A DNA stretch of 64,000 nucleotides from Paractinoplanes aksuensis (GTDB taxonomy: Bacteria > Actinomycetota > Actinomycetes > Mycobacteriales > Micromonosporaceae): the NCBI RefSeq assembly GCF_024137025.1, contig NZ_JAMYJR010000013.1, positions 1-64,000 of the forward strand. Reading direction: 5' to 3'. Positions 40,582 to 49,394 of the stretch are shown one piece after another. The notes beneath the pieces were generated by a model, which did no database searches, was not told the DNA's origin, and saw only the letters and a list, made by a program, of their open reading frames with translations. A program made the translations under genes and the position numbers. Each line of letters starts with the position of its first letter. The stretch's first letter is position 1.

Positions 40582-40622
40582 CACAAAGGGGTCCGGAAAG
40601 ATCCGGGCCCCCTTTGTGTTCT
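40582..40622 (+). terminator. Intrinsic terminator of the scpAB operon
   Basis: CACAAAGGGG (40582-40591) and CCCCCTTTGTG form the outer stem, with CCGGA/TCCGG as the inner stem. TTCTG follows. Strong hairpin 13 bases after the pseudouridine synthase stop. Confidence 0.88.
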
Positions 40623-40759
40623 GGCTGAGCCAGCAGCACCCGTCATGCATACATCCCACCTCCACGCGCGTCGCCGGACTGCCCGTCTCTCCACGTCCCT
40701 CGCCCTGGAGCGTCCGACGGGTCGAGCGGACCCACGCCGAGCGTGTGAATCGAGGCGGC

Positions 40760-41131
40760 ATGAATGTCATCCGGGACGGGCGCTACCTTGTCGTTCGCCG
40801 TGAGCAGTTCGTTGCGCGCTTTCCTCCTGTGCCGGACGACGAGTTGGAAGAGCTTCGGGAACAAGAAATCTACGTGACCGTGGCCGGTGGTCCGACCTAC
40901 TACGCGACCCTCATGACGCTTGACGCCATTGATGCTGTGCTGCGCCGGTGGGCGGAGACCGGTGAAGCTGCGGGTGGCCGTTACTTCTTCTCGACGGACC
41001 TGGTCATCACACCCCGGCCGGGCATCACGGCGATGATCGAGGCGATCGAGGGGCTCGTCGCCGAGGGTGAGATCGCCGGTGCCTGCCAGGTCGTTCCCCA
41101 TCCCTTGGAAACCGGCGACTCCTCGGACTGA
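40760..41131 (+). CDS. Hypothetical protein
   Basis: 123 residues. It has an N-terminal strand-rich part (MNVIRDGRYLVVRREQFVAR), then VTVAGGPTYYATLMTLDAID and a helical RRWAETGEAAGG region, and IEAIEGLVAEGEIAGAC. GAGGCGGC precedes ATG 40760. No family recognised; it looks like a compact single-domain cytosolic protein. Codon bias is less extreme than in the core genes nearby. Confidence 0.6.
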   Translation: MNVIRDGRYLVVRREQFVARFPPVPDDELEELREQEIYVTVAGGPTYYATLMTLDAIDAVLRRWAETGEAAGGRYFFSTDLVITPRPGITAMIEAIEGLVAEGEIAGACQVVPHPLETGDSSD

Positions 41132-41238
41132 GCGACCAGTTCTACCCCGCATGGAACTGCCAGACCTGGACAGGCCGAGGCGCTCTGGAACGGAATCAGC
41201 CGCGCGCCGGCATCGTCGTCCGGTCGACGAAGGTGGCT

Positions 41239-42183
41239 CTAAAGGATGATCACGACCTTTCCGACCGTGTGGTCGCGGGCGAATGTGGTCAGTGCTTCGA
41301 CGGCGTCGCTCAGTGAGTAGGTCGCCGTGATCGTGGGGGACAGGGCGGCCACTTCAGCCATGCCGCCGAACCGGCCGTCGAGATCCAGCACCAGTTCGAA
41401 GCGGATGTCGGTGCGGTCGATCATTTCGGGGCGCGGTGGCGGGAACGTGATCGTGAAGAGCCGCCCGCCGGGGCGTAGGGCGGTGGCCGCCCTCTGCAGG
41501 CGGTCGGTGGGCAGCACCAGGTTCAGGGCCAGGTCGATGTCGGGCGGGTAGGGGTCGTCGTAGCTGATGACGCTTTCCGCGCCCAGCTTGCGGAGCAGAT
41601 CCTTGTCATTCGGATGCCCGGTGGCGATCACGTGGGTGCCCGCCTGTTTGAGCAGGGGCAGGAGGGTGGTGCCGACGCCGCCGGTCGCTCCGATGAGCAG
41701 GACTGTCTCGCCGGGTTGGGGCTGGGCGGTCGCCATCAGGGCCCGTGCCGTCAGGCCCACAGTGGGCAGTGCGGCAGCCTCGATGATCGGCAGGGCCGCG
41801 GCGCGGTGCGTGATGAATGGGGTGCCTGCTTCGAACACCGCGTATTCCGCGAGCGCCCCGGTTGTCATCGATGGGTTGGCGCCGGCCATGGCGCGCAGGG
41901 CCCGGGGCACGGCGTGGCCGAAGACCTCGTCGCCCGGGCGGTAGGCGGTCACGTCGTCGCCGACGGCGGTGACGGTGCCGGCGAAGTCGTTACCGGGCAC
42001 GTGCGGGAAAGTCAGCGGCGCCTGGGTTCGGTAGGCGCCGCTCGGGATGACTATGTCGCCCGGGTTGATCGACGCGGCGGCGATGCGGACCTGGATCTGG
42101 CCCGGGCCGGGATCAGGGATCGGTAGATCGGCGAGCACATAGCTCTCGGGCGGGCCGTAGTCGGTGGCGACGATCGCTTTCAT
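41239..42183 (-). CDS. NADP-dependent MDR oxidoreductase (quinone reductase-like)
   Basis: 314 residues. The N-terminal GroES-like domain (MKAIVATDYGPPESYVL, then VPGNDFAGTVTAVG) and the Rossmann motif VLLIGATGGVGTTLLPLLK mark a zinc-free medium-chain dehydrogenase/reductase. It probably reduces quinones or enals with NADPH. It is divergent from the TetR gene, with two palindromes in between, so is most likely TetR-controlled. Confidence 0.9.
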   Translation of the reverse strand: MKAIVATDYGPPESYVLADLPIPDPGPGQIQVRIAAASINPGDIVIPSGAYRTQAPLTFPHVPGNDFAGTVTAVGDDVTAYRPGDEVFGHAVPRALRAMAGANPSMTTGALAEYAVFEAGTPFITHRAAALPIIEAAALPTVGLTARALMATAQPQPGETVLLIGATGGVGTTLLPLLKQAGTHVIATGHPNDKDLLRKLGAESVISYDDPYPPDIDLALNLVLPTDRLQRAATALRPGGRLFTITFPPPRPEMIDRTDIRFELVLDLDGRFGGMAEVAALSPTITATYSLSDAVEALTTFARDHTVGKVVIIL

Positions 42184-42207
42184 GGAATTCCTCCCCGTGC
42201 AGAAGCG

Positions 42208-42247
42208 GACCGTGCGGTCACGTTAGACTCAAACGGACCGCCCGGTC
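42208..42247. promoter_or_regulatory. Two TetR operator-like palindromes
   Basis: GACCGTGCGGTC (42208-42219) and GACCGCCCGGTC (42236-42247) are perfect GACCG-N2-CGGTC palindromes with centres 28 bp apart. They fill the gap between the divergent oxidoreductase and TetR genes, as expected for an autoregulating TetR repressor. Confidence 0.75.
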
Positions 42248-42261
42248 AACTTGCTAATCTC

Positions 42262-42855
42262 GTGACCGTGACACCTGAACGGCCGCTGCGCGCGGACGCC
42301 GCCCGCAACCGATATGCCCTGCTCAAGGCCGCTTCCGAAGAGTTCGCGGCGCACGGGCTGGACGCCTCGGTGGCCGACATCGCCCGGCGCGCCGGCATCG
42401 GCAAGGGCACCGTCTTCCGGCACTTCTCCACCAAGGACGACCTGCTCGCTGCCGTCGTCATCGACCGGATCGACGGGTTGGGCCTGCTCGCGCGCGACCT
42501 GCTGACCGCCCCCGATCCGGGCGCGGCCCTGCTCGAGTTCATGGAGGCAGCAGCCGGCCGTCAGCGTCAGCTCGATTTGTCATTCCTGCGCGACGCCCAC
42601 AGCGTGAACGACCTGCTCGACGACACGCGGTCGGAGCTGTTCACGGCCATCACGGCCCTGGTCGAGCGGGCCAAGGACGCCGGCGCCATCCGGCCCGACA
42701 TCACCGGCATGGACGTGATTCTGCTGATGTGCGCGCCGAACCACGTCGTCAGCTTCGTGCCCGACGCGCCACCCGATCTGTGGCGCCGCTACCTGGGCAT
42801 CATCTTCGACGGGTTGCGGCCCGAGGGCGCGCGCCCGTTGCCGGCCGCGAGCTAG
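42262..42855 (+). CDS. TetR/AcrR-family regulator
   Basis: 197 residues. The N-terminal HTH region reads YALLKAASEEFAAHGLDASV, then ADIARRAGIGKGTVFRHFST, which is canonical TetR. The C-terminal ligand domain carries no recognised ligand signature. GTG 42262 is only 15 bases from the second palindrome. It likely represses itself and the divergent reductase gene. Its stop overlaps the convergent hydratase gene by 4 bases. Confidence 0.92.
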   Translation: MTVTPERPLRADAARNRYALLKAASEEFAAHGLDASVADIARRAGIGKGTVFRHFSTKDDLLAAVVIDRIDGLGLLARDLLTAPDPGAALLEFMEAAAGRQRQLDLSFLRDAHSVNDLLDDTRSELFTAITALVERAKDAGAIRPDITGMDVILLMCAPNHVVSFVPDAPPDLWRRYLGIIFDGLRPEGARPLPAAS

Positions 42856-43511
42856 TCGAGGGTCTGCAGAGCCTTCAGCACGGGCGCATAGAGGCGGGTC
42901 TTGATCGTCTCGAGAGTCGGTCCGGCCTTGTTGACCTGGGTCGCGGCGAGGGTGATGGCCGTGCTCAGCACGTCGGCCTCCGGTACTGCATGGTCGACAA
43001 TCTTGCGTTCGTACGCTTCCTCGCCGCCGAATCGGCGGGCTGTGACCATCGCCTCATGGGCTGCCGGCGGGTTCAGGCGAGCCTGGATGAGAGCCGACAT
43101 TCCGGGCGTGAAGGGGATGTTAATGTCGGCCTCAGGCAGACACCAGAAACCACGGTCGGCACGCATGATCCGCAGGTCGTGAGCGAGAGAGAGCATCGCG
43201 CCGGCGGCGAACGTGTGGCCTTGCAGGGCGGCGACGGTCACATACGGCGCGGTCAGCAAGCGCGAGAAAAGAGCTTGGACCCTCAGGCCGTACGGGGTGA
43301 ATTGCTCGGGATTGTCGCCGAGCCACTCCAGGTCGAGGCCGTTGGACCAGATCTTGCCGCGCGCTGTGGTGACAAGCGCGTGCGGTCCGTCGGTCTTGGC
43401 GATCTCGTCGAGGGCGGACTCGACCCCGGTCAGCCAGTCGGGGTGGAAGCGGTTCTCGTTGTCGCCGAGATCGAGGACGAAGACGGCATCGTGGCGCTCG
43501 AGGGTGGGCAT
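42852..43511 (-). CDS. Enoyl-CoA hydratase/isomerase-family protein
   Basis: 219 residues. The crotonase fold is indicated by VTTARGKIWSNGLDLEWL, VAALQGHTFAAGAMLSLAHD and RADRGFWCLPEADINIPFTP. The shortness and the oxyanion-hole pattern resemble delta3-delta2 enoyl-CoA isomerases rather than classical hydratases. ATG 43511 is chosen; an ATG-like earlier start (43544) is possible. Substrate unknown. Confidence 0.85.
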   Translation of the reverse strand: MPTLERHDAVFVLDLGDNENRFHPDWLTGVESALDEIAKTDGPHALVTTARGKIWSNGLDLEWLGDNPEQFTPYGLRVQALFSRLLTAPYVTVAALQGHTFAAGAMLSLAHDLRIMRADRGFWCLPEADINIPFTPGMSALIQARLNPPAAHEAMVTARRFGGEEAYERKIVDHAVPEADVLSTAITLAATQVNKAGPTLETIKTRLYAPVLKALQTLD

Positions 43512-43618
43512 GACGACTCCCTTCGCGTTACTCGCGGGTAACATACCCTAGTTAGTCGCTCAGCGGTGGTCCGGGCACAATGGGAGGGTTGGTCGGGCAG
43601 GCAAACTCAGGAGGAACG

Positions 43619-44299
43619 GTGGCAGAAGTTGTACGGCCGGAAAAATGTGTGGTCGCGGTCGACGGCCCCTCCGGTTCCGGCAAGTCCACCGTGTCCCGGC
43701 GGCTCGCCTCCCGGATCGACGGCGTCTACCTCGACACGGGCGCCATGTACCGGGCCGTGACCTGGGCCGTGCTGCAGGCCGGCGTCGACCTGGGCGACCC
43801 TGACGCCATCGCGAAGATCGCGCTCGAGACCGAGTTGTCGATCGGCACCGACCCCACCGCTCCGCATTTCGCCGCCAACGGCGTGAACGTCGACGCCCCG
43901 ATCCGTGGCGCCGAGGTCACCCAGGCCGTGTCGGCCGTGGCCGCGGTGCCCTCCGTACGCAAGCACCTGGTGGCTCTGCAGCGGGCGATCATCGCCGGGC
44001 ACCCGCGGATCATCGTCGAGGGCCGCGACATCGCCTCGGTCGTCGCGCCCGACGCCGACCTCAAGGTCTACCTGACCGCGTCCGCGGCGGCTCGCGCCCA
44101 GCGGCGCAGCTCCGAGGACGCCGCCGACGTCGCCGCCACCCAGGCCGACCTGGCCCGGCGCGACCAGCTCGACTCCTCACGCAAGACCGATCCGCTGCGC
44201 CAGGCCGACGACGCCATCGAGGTCGACACGACCGGCATCGGCATCGACGAGGTCGTTGCGTACCTTTTGAATCTTTTGAACAGCAAGGTGAGTTCGTGA
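43619..44299 (+). CDS. cmk: Cytidylate kinase
   Basis: 226 residues. The Walker A motif [19 protein letters not shown], the [14 protein letters not shown] substrate region and [20 protein letters not shown] identify CMP kinase. It makes CDP and dCDP. AGGAGGAAC lies before GTG 43619. The stop overlaps the der start, the conserved cmk-der pair. Confidence 0.95.
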   Translation: MAEVVRPEKCVVAVDGPSGSGKSTVSRRLASRIDGVYLDTGAMYRAVTWAVLQAGVDLGDPDAIAKIALETELSIGTDPTAPHFAANGVNVDAPIRGAEVTQAVSAVAAVPSVRKHLVALQRAIIAGHPRIIVEGRDIASVVAPDADLKVYLTASAAARAQRRSSEDAADVAATQADLARRDQLDSSRKTDPLRQADDAIEVDTTGIGIDEVVAYLLNLLNSKVSS

Positions 44300-45684
44300 G
44301 CGAGGCTCCGATTTTCGAGGTCGACCAGACGGTCGAGGACACGGGCCCGGTCCCCGTCGTCGCCGTCGTCGGCCGCCCCAACGTGGGCAAGTCCACGCTG
44401 GTCAACCGCATCATCGGCCGCCGCCAGGCCGTGGTCGAGGACGTCCCCGGCGTCACCCGTGACCGCGTACCCTATGACGCGCAGTGGAACGGACGCCGCT
44501 TCACCGTCGTCGACACCGGCGGCTGGGAACCCGACGCCCGCGACCGGGCTGCGGCCATCGCCGCCCAGGCCGAGATCGCCGTCCAGACCGCGGACGTGGT
44601 CGTCTTCGTCGTCGACGTCACCGTCGGCGCCACGGACGTCGACGAGGCCGCGGTCAAGATGCTGCGCCGCTCCCACAAACCGGTCATCCTGGTCGCCAAC
44701 AAGGCCGACAACCAAAATCTGGAGATGGAAGCAGTCTCGCTGTGGTCCCTGGGCCTCGGCGAGCCCCACACCATCTCGGCCCTGCACGGCCGCGGCTCCG
44801 GCGACCTGCTCGACGACATCCTGTCCGCGCTCCCCGAACCCCCGCCGATCGTCGAGGGCGGCCCCCGCGGCCCCCGGCGCGTAGCTTTGGTCGGCCGCCC
44901 CAACGTAGGCAAGTCGTCCCTGCTCAACCGCGTATCCAAAGAGGAACGCGCCGTGGTCGACTCGGTCGCCGGCACCACGGTCGACCCGGTCGACAGCCTC
45001 GTCGAGATGGACGGCGAACTCTGGCAGTTCGTCGACACCGCCGGCCTACGCAAAAGGGTGAATCAGGCTTCCGGTACGGAGTACTACGCCTCCCTCCGCA
45101 CGGCCGGGGCGGTCGAGGCCGCGGAAGTAGCGGTAGTGCTGCTCGACTCGGCCGAAGTCATCTCCGAGCAAGACCAGCGAGTGCTGACCCAGGTGGTGGA
45201 AGCAGGTCGCGCCCTGGTGATCGCCTTCAACAAGTGGGACCTGGTCGACGCCGACCGCCGAATCTTCCTCGACAAGGAAATCGAGCGGGAACTCAAGCGC
45301 ATCCCGTGGGCCATCCGAGTGAACATCTCGGCCAAGACCGGCCGGGCTGTCGACAAGCTGGCCCCCGCCCTGCGCCGCGCCCTGGCCTCATGGGAACAGC
45401 GGGTGCCGACCGGTGCCCTCAACCAGTGGCTGACGGCACTGACCCAGGCCACCCCGCACCCCGTACGCGGAGGTCGCGCCCCCCGCATCCTGTTCGCCAC
45501 CCAGGCCGGCGTCTCCCCGCCGCGCTTCGTCCTCTTCACAACGGGCCCGCTCGACGCCGGCTACCAACGCTTCATCGAACGCAAGCTCCGCGAGGAGTTC
45601 GGCTTCGAGGGCAGCCCCATCGAGGTCTCGGTAAAGCCCAGGAAGAAAACAGGCCCGGGGGGTCGCGGCAAAGCCCACGGCTAG
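44296..45684 (+). CDS. der: GTPase Der (EngA)
   Basis: 462 residues. Two GTPase domains are present, each with GRPNVGKS (near residues 26 and 200), DTGGWE / DTAGLRK switch regions and NKAD / NKWD base-recognition motifs, followed by a KH-like C-terminal domain and a basic tail. It acts in 50S subunit assembly. GTG overlaps the cmk stop by 4 bases. Confidence 0.96.
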   Translation: MSEAPIFEVDQTVEDTGPVPVVAVVGRPNVGKSTLVNRIIGRRQAVVEDVPGVTRDRVPYDAQWNGRRFTVVDTGGWEPDARDRAAAIAAQAEIAVQTADVVVFVVDVTVGATDVDEAAVKMLRRSHKPVILVANKADNQNLEMEAVSLWSLGLGEPHTISALHGRGSGDLLDDILSALPEPPPIVEGGPRGPRRVALVGRPNVGKSSLLNRVSKEERAVVDSVAGTTVDPVDSLVEMDGELWQFVDTAGLRKRVNQASGTEYYASLRTAGAVEAAEVAVVLLDSAEVISEQDQRVLTQVVEAGRALVIAFNKWDLVDADRRIFLDKEIERELKRIPWAIRVNISAKTGRAVDKLAPALRRALASWEQRVPTGALNQWLTALTQATPHPVRGGRAPRILFATQAGVSPPRFVLFTTGPLDAGYQRFIERKLREEFGFEGSPIEVSVKPRKKTGPGGRGKAHG

Positions 45685-45734
45685 GACTTGCTAAGCTATC
45701 CGAGTTGCCGCGCGGTGTTGGTGCCGGGCGGCGG

Positions 45735-45810
<76 letters not shown>

Positions 45811-45816
45811 CAGGTC

Positions 45817-45849
45817 AGAGGGCATATCTCATAGATGGATATGCCCTCT
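45817..45849. terminator. Element-borne hairpin after tRNA-Pro, bidirectional
   Basis: AGAGGGCATATC (45817-45828) and GATATGCCCTCT (45838-45849) form a perfect 12-bp stem with a 9-base loop. Located between tRNA-Pro and the end of int, it can terminate both. It comes with the element and replaces the native tRNA terminator. Confidence 0.8.
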
Positions 45850-45861
45850 CTTCATGCCTGA

Positions 45862-45878
45862 GTGACTAACTGGGTGAC
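45862..45878 (+). repeat. Arm-site candidate, left copy
   Basis: GTGACTAACTGGGTGAC occurs here and again at 59847-59863 in the same orientation, inside both element ends. It contains two GTGAC half-units. The position suggests an integrase arm-binding or Xis site. Confidence 0.7.
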
Positions 45879-47023
45879 TACGAGCCGTGGGTGTCGTCCG
45901 GACCGAAGATGCGGTCCATGGCGACGGCTCCGTTGAGCAGCACCGGCCGGAGTTGGTGACGGTAGACGCTCTCGGTGATGGATGTGCCGGAGTGCCCGCA
46001 TAGGTCGGCGATCTCTTCGAGGCTCATGCCGTTGTCGGAGAGCAGCGACACGAAGCTGTGCCGCAATTCGCGGGGTGTCCACTCAGCGGAGTTGAGTCCG
46101 GCCGCTTTGATGATTGGCCGGAAGGCTCGCAGCACATTATGCCGGTCGAGCTGGGTACCGGTCTTGCTGGCGAAGACGAGTGCATCACCGGTCGGTAGGC
46201 CCTGGCGTTCCCATTGGTCGGTGAGGACCTGGACGCAGCGGGCAGGCAGCGCGAGTGAACGGCGCGACTTGCGGGTCTTGGTGTCGCCGTCGACGCGTAC
46301 CGAGCGCCAGACATGGACCGAGGGCGGGATCGGCGGATCGATGTCCGGTCGCCCTTCGAGGTCGACGTGTGCCCAGGTGAGAGCGCGTAGCTCTTCGGTG
46401 CGGGCACCGGTTAAAAGCGAGAGCACGACATAAGCGTGCAGGGTGCTGTGCTCGGCAGCAGTGAGCAGTGCCTTAGCCTGATCAAAGGTCAGGGACTTCG
46501 ACGGTCGGCCGTCCAGCCCGTACGGCACCGAGCACAGGCTGACGACGTTGCGCATGACCTTGTCGCGGGCCATGGCACGGTTGATGGAGCGATTAAGGAT
46601 CGAGTGCAGCAGGCGCAGGGTCCGTGTGCTGAGAATTTTCGACTTGGCGGCTAACCACCGGTCGATGTCGTTGGCGGTGAGGTCGCGGAGTTTGCGGGCA
46701 CCGAGATCCGGCGCGATGTGAGTTCCCGACAACCCGGTGTAGTTGCCGACAGTGTTCGCGGCTTTTCCGCTCAACCCGTAGGCCAGCCAGTCCGCCAGAG
46801 CGTCGGCGACGGTGAATCCGGTGTGGGCGATCGATAGCCCGTCTTCGTACTCGCGGATCTTCTTCCGGAGTGCGTTGTTCGCTTCGGTTTTGGTTTTGCC
46901 GCTGGCTTTGCGGACGATGCGCTTGCCTGCCGGGGTGTAGCCGACCGTCACTGAGGCGATCCAGCGCTGTCGCGCTTCGTCCCAGTGCAACCCGCCATCT
47001 CCGCGACTTCGGCGTTTCGTCAT
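45878..47023 (-). CDS. int: AICE tyrosine integrase
   Basis: 381 residues. The N-terminal arm-binding domain (GGLHWDEARQRWIASVTVGY) is followed by a SAM-like core-binding domain. The catalytic domain has R in LTGARTEELRALTW, the pair RELRHSFVSLLSDNG, H in CGHSGTSITESVY and the final Y. It recombines attP with the tRNA-Pro attB. ATG 47023 overlaps the xis stop. The stop codon touches the left arm repeat. Confidence 0.95.
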   Translation of the reverse strand: MTKRRSRGDGGLHWDEARQRWIASVTVGYTPAGKRIVRKASGKTKTEANNALRKKIREYEDGLSIAHTGFTVADALADWLAYGLSGKAANTVGNYTGLSGTHIAPDLGARKLRDLTANDIDRWLAAKSKILSTRTLRLLHSILNRSINRAMARDKVMRNVVSLCSVPYGLDGRPSKSLTFDQAKALLTAAEHSTLHAYVVLSLLTGARTEELRALTWAHVDLEGRPDIDPPIPPSVHVWRSVRVDGDTKTRKSRRSLALPARCVQVLTDQWERQGLPTGDALVFASKTGTQLDRHNVLRAFRPIIKAAGLNSAEWTPRELRHSFVSLLSDNGMSLEEIADLCGHSGTSITESVYRHQLRPVLLNGAVAMDRIFGPDDTHGS

Positions 47024-47226
47024 GCGGCGACTCCTTTCGTGCTCTCCCGTTCCAGTAGGGAGACGTACTCGGTGATGGCCGACTCGGGCACTAGGCGGGT
47101 ACGACCTTCTTTGACAGTGCGCAGTCGGCCGCCGCGGATGAGTTCGTAGATCACGGAGCGGCTGAGGCTCAGTTGCCGCATGGCTTCGGGGATGCGGTAC
47201 AGAGCCTTCCGCTGGGGCTCGTTCAA
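47020..47226 (-). CDS. xis: Excisionase (MerR-like helix-turn-helix)
   Basis: 68 residues. YRIPEAMRQLSLSRSVIYEL is followed by RGGRLRTVKEGRTRLVPESA, the typical excisionase/HTH-17 fold. It directs the integrase toward excision. It overlaps int by 4 bases and has AAGGAA upstream. Confidence 0.92.
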   Translation of the reverse strand: MNEPQRKALYRIPEAMRQLSLSRSVIYELIRGGRLRTVKEGRTRLVPESAITEYVSLLERESTKGVAA

Positions 47227-47256
47227 CGGCGTTCCTTCCTAGCGGGCAGGTGGTAA

Positions 47257-49089
47257 TCAGGCGGCTTGCAGGGCCAGGGGTACAACGAACCCGGCTTCAT
47301 GGGCGAGTTCTTCGCGGCCCGTTTCGTGTCGAGCGCGGGCCATGGCGGCGGCGGTGTTGGCGAGAAGGGCGTCGCCGTTGTTGTGCCAGCCGACTCCGGC
47401 GAAGGACAGGTTGCCGACGATCAGCGTCGTCTCGTCGAGGTGGTCGACGGCGCGCACGGTGCTGGGGTCGGTGGCGGCCTGGTCCTCGGTGCGGCGGTAG
47501 ACGATGCGGGTGTCTCGGAGCGTGGCGAAGCGCACGACGCGGCGGCGAGTTTTGGTGAGGAAGTGTCCGGCGAAGCCGAACCGGTGTGCCCATCGACGTA
47601 GCCGCGCATACGGGTTGGTGGCCGGGCGGCCGCTGGTGGGTTTGGTGTCAAGGTTGGCTTGACGTTCGGCAACGCAGACGGGGCAGGCCCGGTAGCGGGT
47701 GTGGGTGCCGCAGTCTGGGCAATCCCACGGTTCGCCGAACGGGCCGCCGGTCGCAGTGCGGGGCCGGTCGCCAGGAGGCCGGGTACGAGCAGACAGGTCA
47801 GAGATGGGACGTCCGATTCGCCAGCAGGCGGCGACGAGTCGGGCGATGTGGTCGCCGTCGGGATCGTATTGGCCGATGGTGTCGTCGGTGATGCGGGTGG
47901 AGGAGAACCCGGTGGCTTCGGTGCTCTTGGTCGTGTACTTGGCGAGATAGCCGGCCTTTTGCGAGGCGAGCTGTTCGCCGACCATGTCGTCGGTGATGCT
48001 GCCGTCCCCGGCCAGGGTGAGGGCCTGAATGTCGAAGCCCTTGTCCGGGTCGCCCCACCGGACGTCCCAGCCTTCACGATTGTCGGGGTGTGCCGGGGTC
48101 GTGAAGGAGATGGTTCTCACCGCGTGGTGGAAGGCGGCAATGATGTCGTCGACGTCAACGCCTGGCGGGGGGATGAGGACGGCGTCGGGGTCGTCGGGGT
48201 GGACGCCGTCGAGGCGGACCAGGGCGTGGAAGTGCACGACGGCGCGGCGTTGCATCTCGGCGGCTTTGCCGTGGGTGAGCTGGGCGGCCGGGACCATGCG
48301 GACCTTGCCGCTCGGGGTGGTTTTGGCGACCGGGGGCAGGCCGCGGGCTTTGCAGAGCTGGGCGAGGTAGCGGTCGGCGGCTTGTTTGGTGCGGTGCCAC
48401 AGTTCGGTGGAGAACAGGTTCCACACGACGTGGTGGTCGTAGTCGTAGCAGTCGAGGCACAGCGGTTGGCCGAGGGCGGGGTCGTCGGTGGTGTGGCGTC
48501 GCCAGCAGACGACCGGGTGCCCGTGTTCGCACGGTGCGGGGGTGTCGCGGCGAGCATGGCAGGGCTCGGCTTGGCAGGTGCAGCGTTTCCGGTTCGTGCA
48601 GGTGTGTTTGCGCACGACGCGGGTGTGCACGATGCCGAAGCTGGGGGCGGTGAAGGTGGGAAATACGGCCGGGTGTTTAGCGACCGTGGCCGGGATGCCT
48701 TTGCCACCAACGAGGAAGCTACGCAGGATCTGGTAGGCGTCGCGTTGGTAGGTGCGGGCGCAGGACGGGCAGACCGAGGCGAGGCGGGTTCCGCAGGCTT
48801 TGTAGATGGCAGCGTCGGGGAGCTGGTCGGTGTGCCGGGAGTCGAGGAGTCGGCCGGTGGCGGCTTCGATGCTGTCGAGGGTGCCGGACAGCCGGATCGG
48901 GCGGGTGCAGCCGGAGGCGGCTTGGACGTGCGACAGCCAGTCGAAGTAGTCCGGGCGCGAAGCACGGGTGAGGGCTTGCCCGGCGGCCGTGGAGTGGGCG
49001 GCCGGGGGTGTCCAACCGGTTGCGGCGTTCGACCCCGCACCCCGGGCAGAGTGCTCCCGGGGTGCGAGGTCCAGCGTCGAACTGGTCAT
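47257..49089 (-). CDS. RepSA-like replication initiator
   Basis: 610 residues. Features of the pSAM2 RepSA family are visible: Cys-rich zinc-binding clusters (CPSCARTYQRDAYQILRSF, CTCQAEPCHARRD and the C-terminal CPDCGTHTRYRACPVC), and the rolling-circle type HUH-like RAVVHFHALVRLDG. A downstream basic region AHRFGFAGHFLTKTRR follows. It should start replication of the excised circle, whose origin often lies within rep. ATG 49089. Confidence 0.88.
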   Translation of the reverse strand: MTSSTLDLAPREHSARGAGSNAATGWTPPAAHSTAAGQALTRASRPDYFDWLSHVQAASGCTRPIRLSGTLDSIEAATGRLLDSRHTDQLPDAAIYKACGTRLASVCPSCARTYQRDAYQILRSFLVGGKGIPATVAKHPAVFPTFTAPSFGIVHTRVVRKHTCTNRKRCTCQAEPCHARRDTPAPCEHGHPVVCWRRHTTDDPALGQPLCLDCYDYDHHVVWNLFSTELWHRTKQAADRYLAQLCKARGLPPVAKTTPSGKVRMVPAAQLTHGKAAEMQRRAVVHFHALVRLDGVHPDDPDAVLIPPPGVDVDDIIAAFHHAVRTISFTTPAHPDNREGWDVRWGDPDKGFDIQALTLAGDGSITDDMVGEQLASQKAGYLAKYTTKSTEATGFSSTRITDDTIGQYDPDGDHIARLVAACWRIGRPISDLSARTRPPGDRPRTATGGPFGEPWDCPDCGTHTRYRACPVCVAERQANLDTKPTSGRPATNPYARLRRWAHRFGFAGHFLTKTRRRVVRFATLRDTRIVYRRTEDQAATDPSTVRAVDHLDETTLIVGNLSFAGVGWHNNGDALLANTAAAMARARHETGREELAHEAGFVVPLALQAA

Positions 49090-49091
49090 GG

Positions 49092-49394
49092 TCAGGCAGC
49101 AATCCCGGTGTTGTCGGTCGGGTGCTGCGGGCCGTGGAGGCCGGTGTGGGTGAAGGTCACCGTGCGTTCGATGACGGTGATCCGGCAGGCCGGGCACCGC
49201 TGTTCGCGGGGCACGTGGCGCCGGCAGTCGATGACAGCGGTGGTACCGCCGCAGGAGACGGTGACCGGGTTGCGGCATGCGCCGCCGGGGTTGACGGCGA
49301 CGATGGTGCGCCGGGTGTCGTAGGGGTGTGGTTCGTCAGGGTTGGCCGGGCAGGTGTGGGTGTAGTGGTGGACGTCGACCAGGTAGGCGGTCAT
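49092..49394 (-). CDS. Small Cys/His-rich AICE protein
   Basis: 100 residues. Several Cys pairs (THTCPANP, GGACRNPVTVSCGG, CPACR) could hold zinc. It sits between the DUF2637 membrane protein gene (4-base overlap) and rep (2-base gap), within one transcript. Function unknown; small zinc-ribbon proteins at this place are common in AICEs. Confidence 0.7.
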   Translation of the reverse strand: MTAYLVDVHHYTHTCPANPDEPHPYDTRRTIVAVNPGGACRNPVTVSCGGTTAVIDCRRHVPREQRCPACRITVIERTVTFTHTGLHGPQHPTDNTGIAA

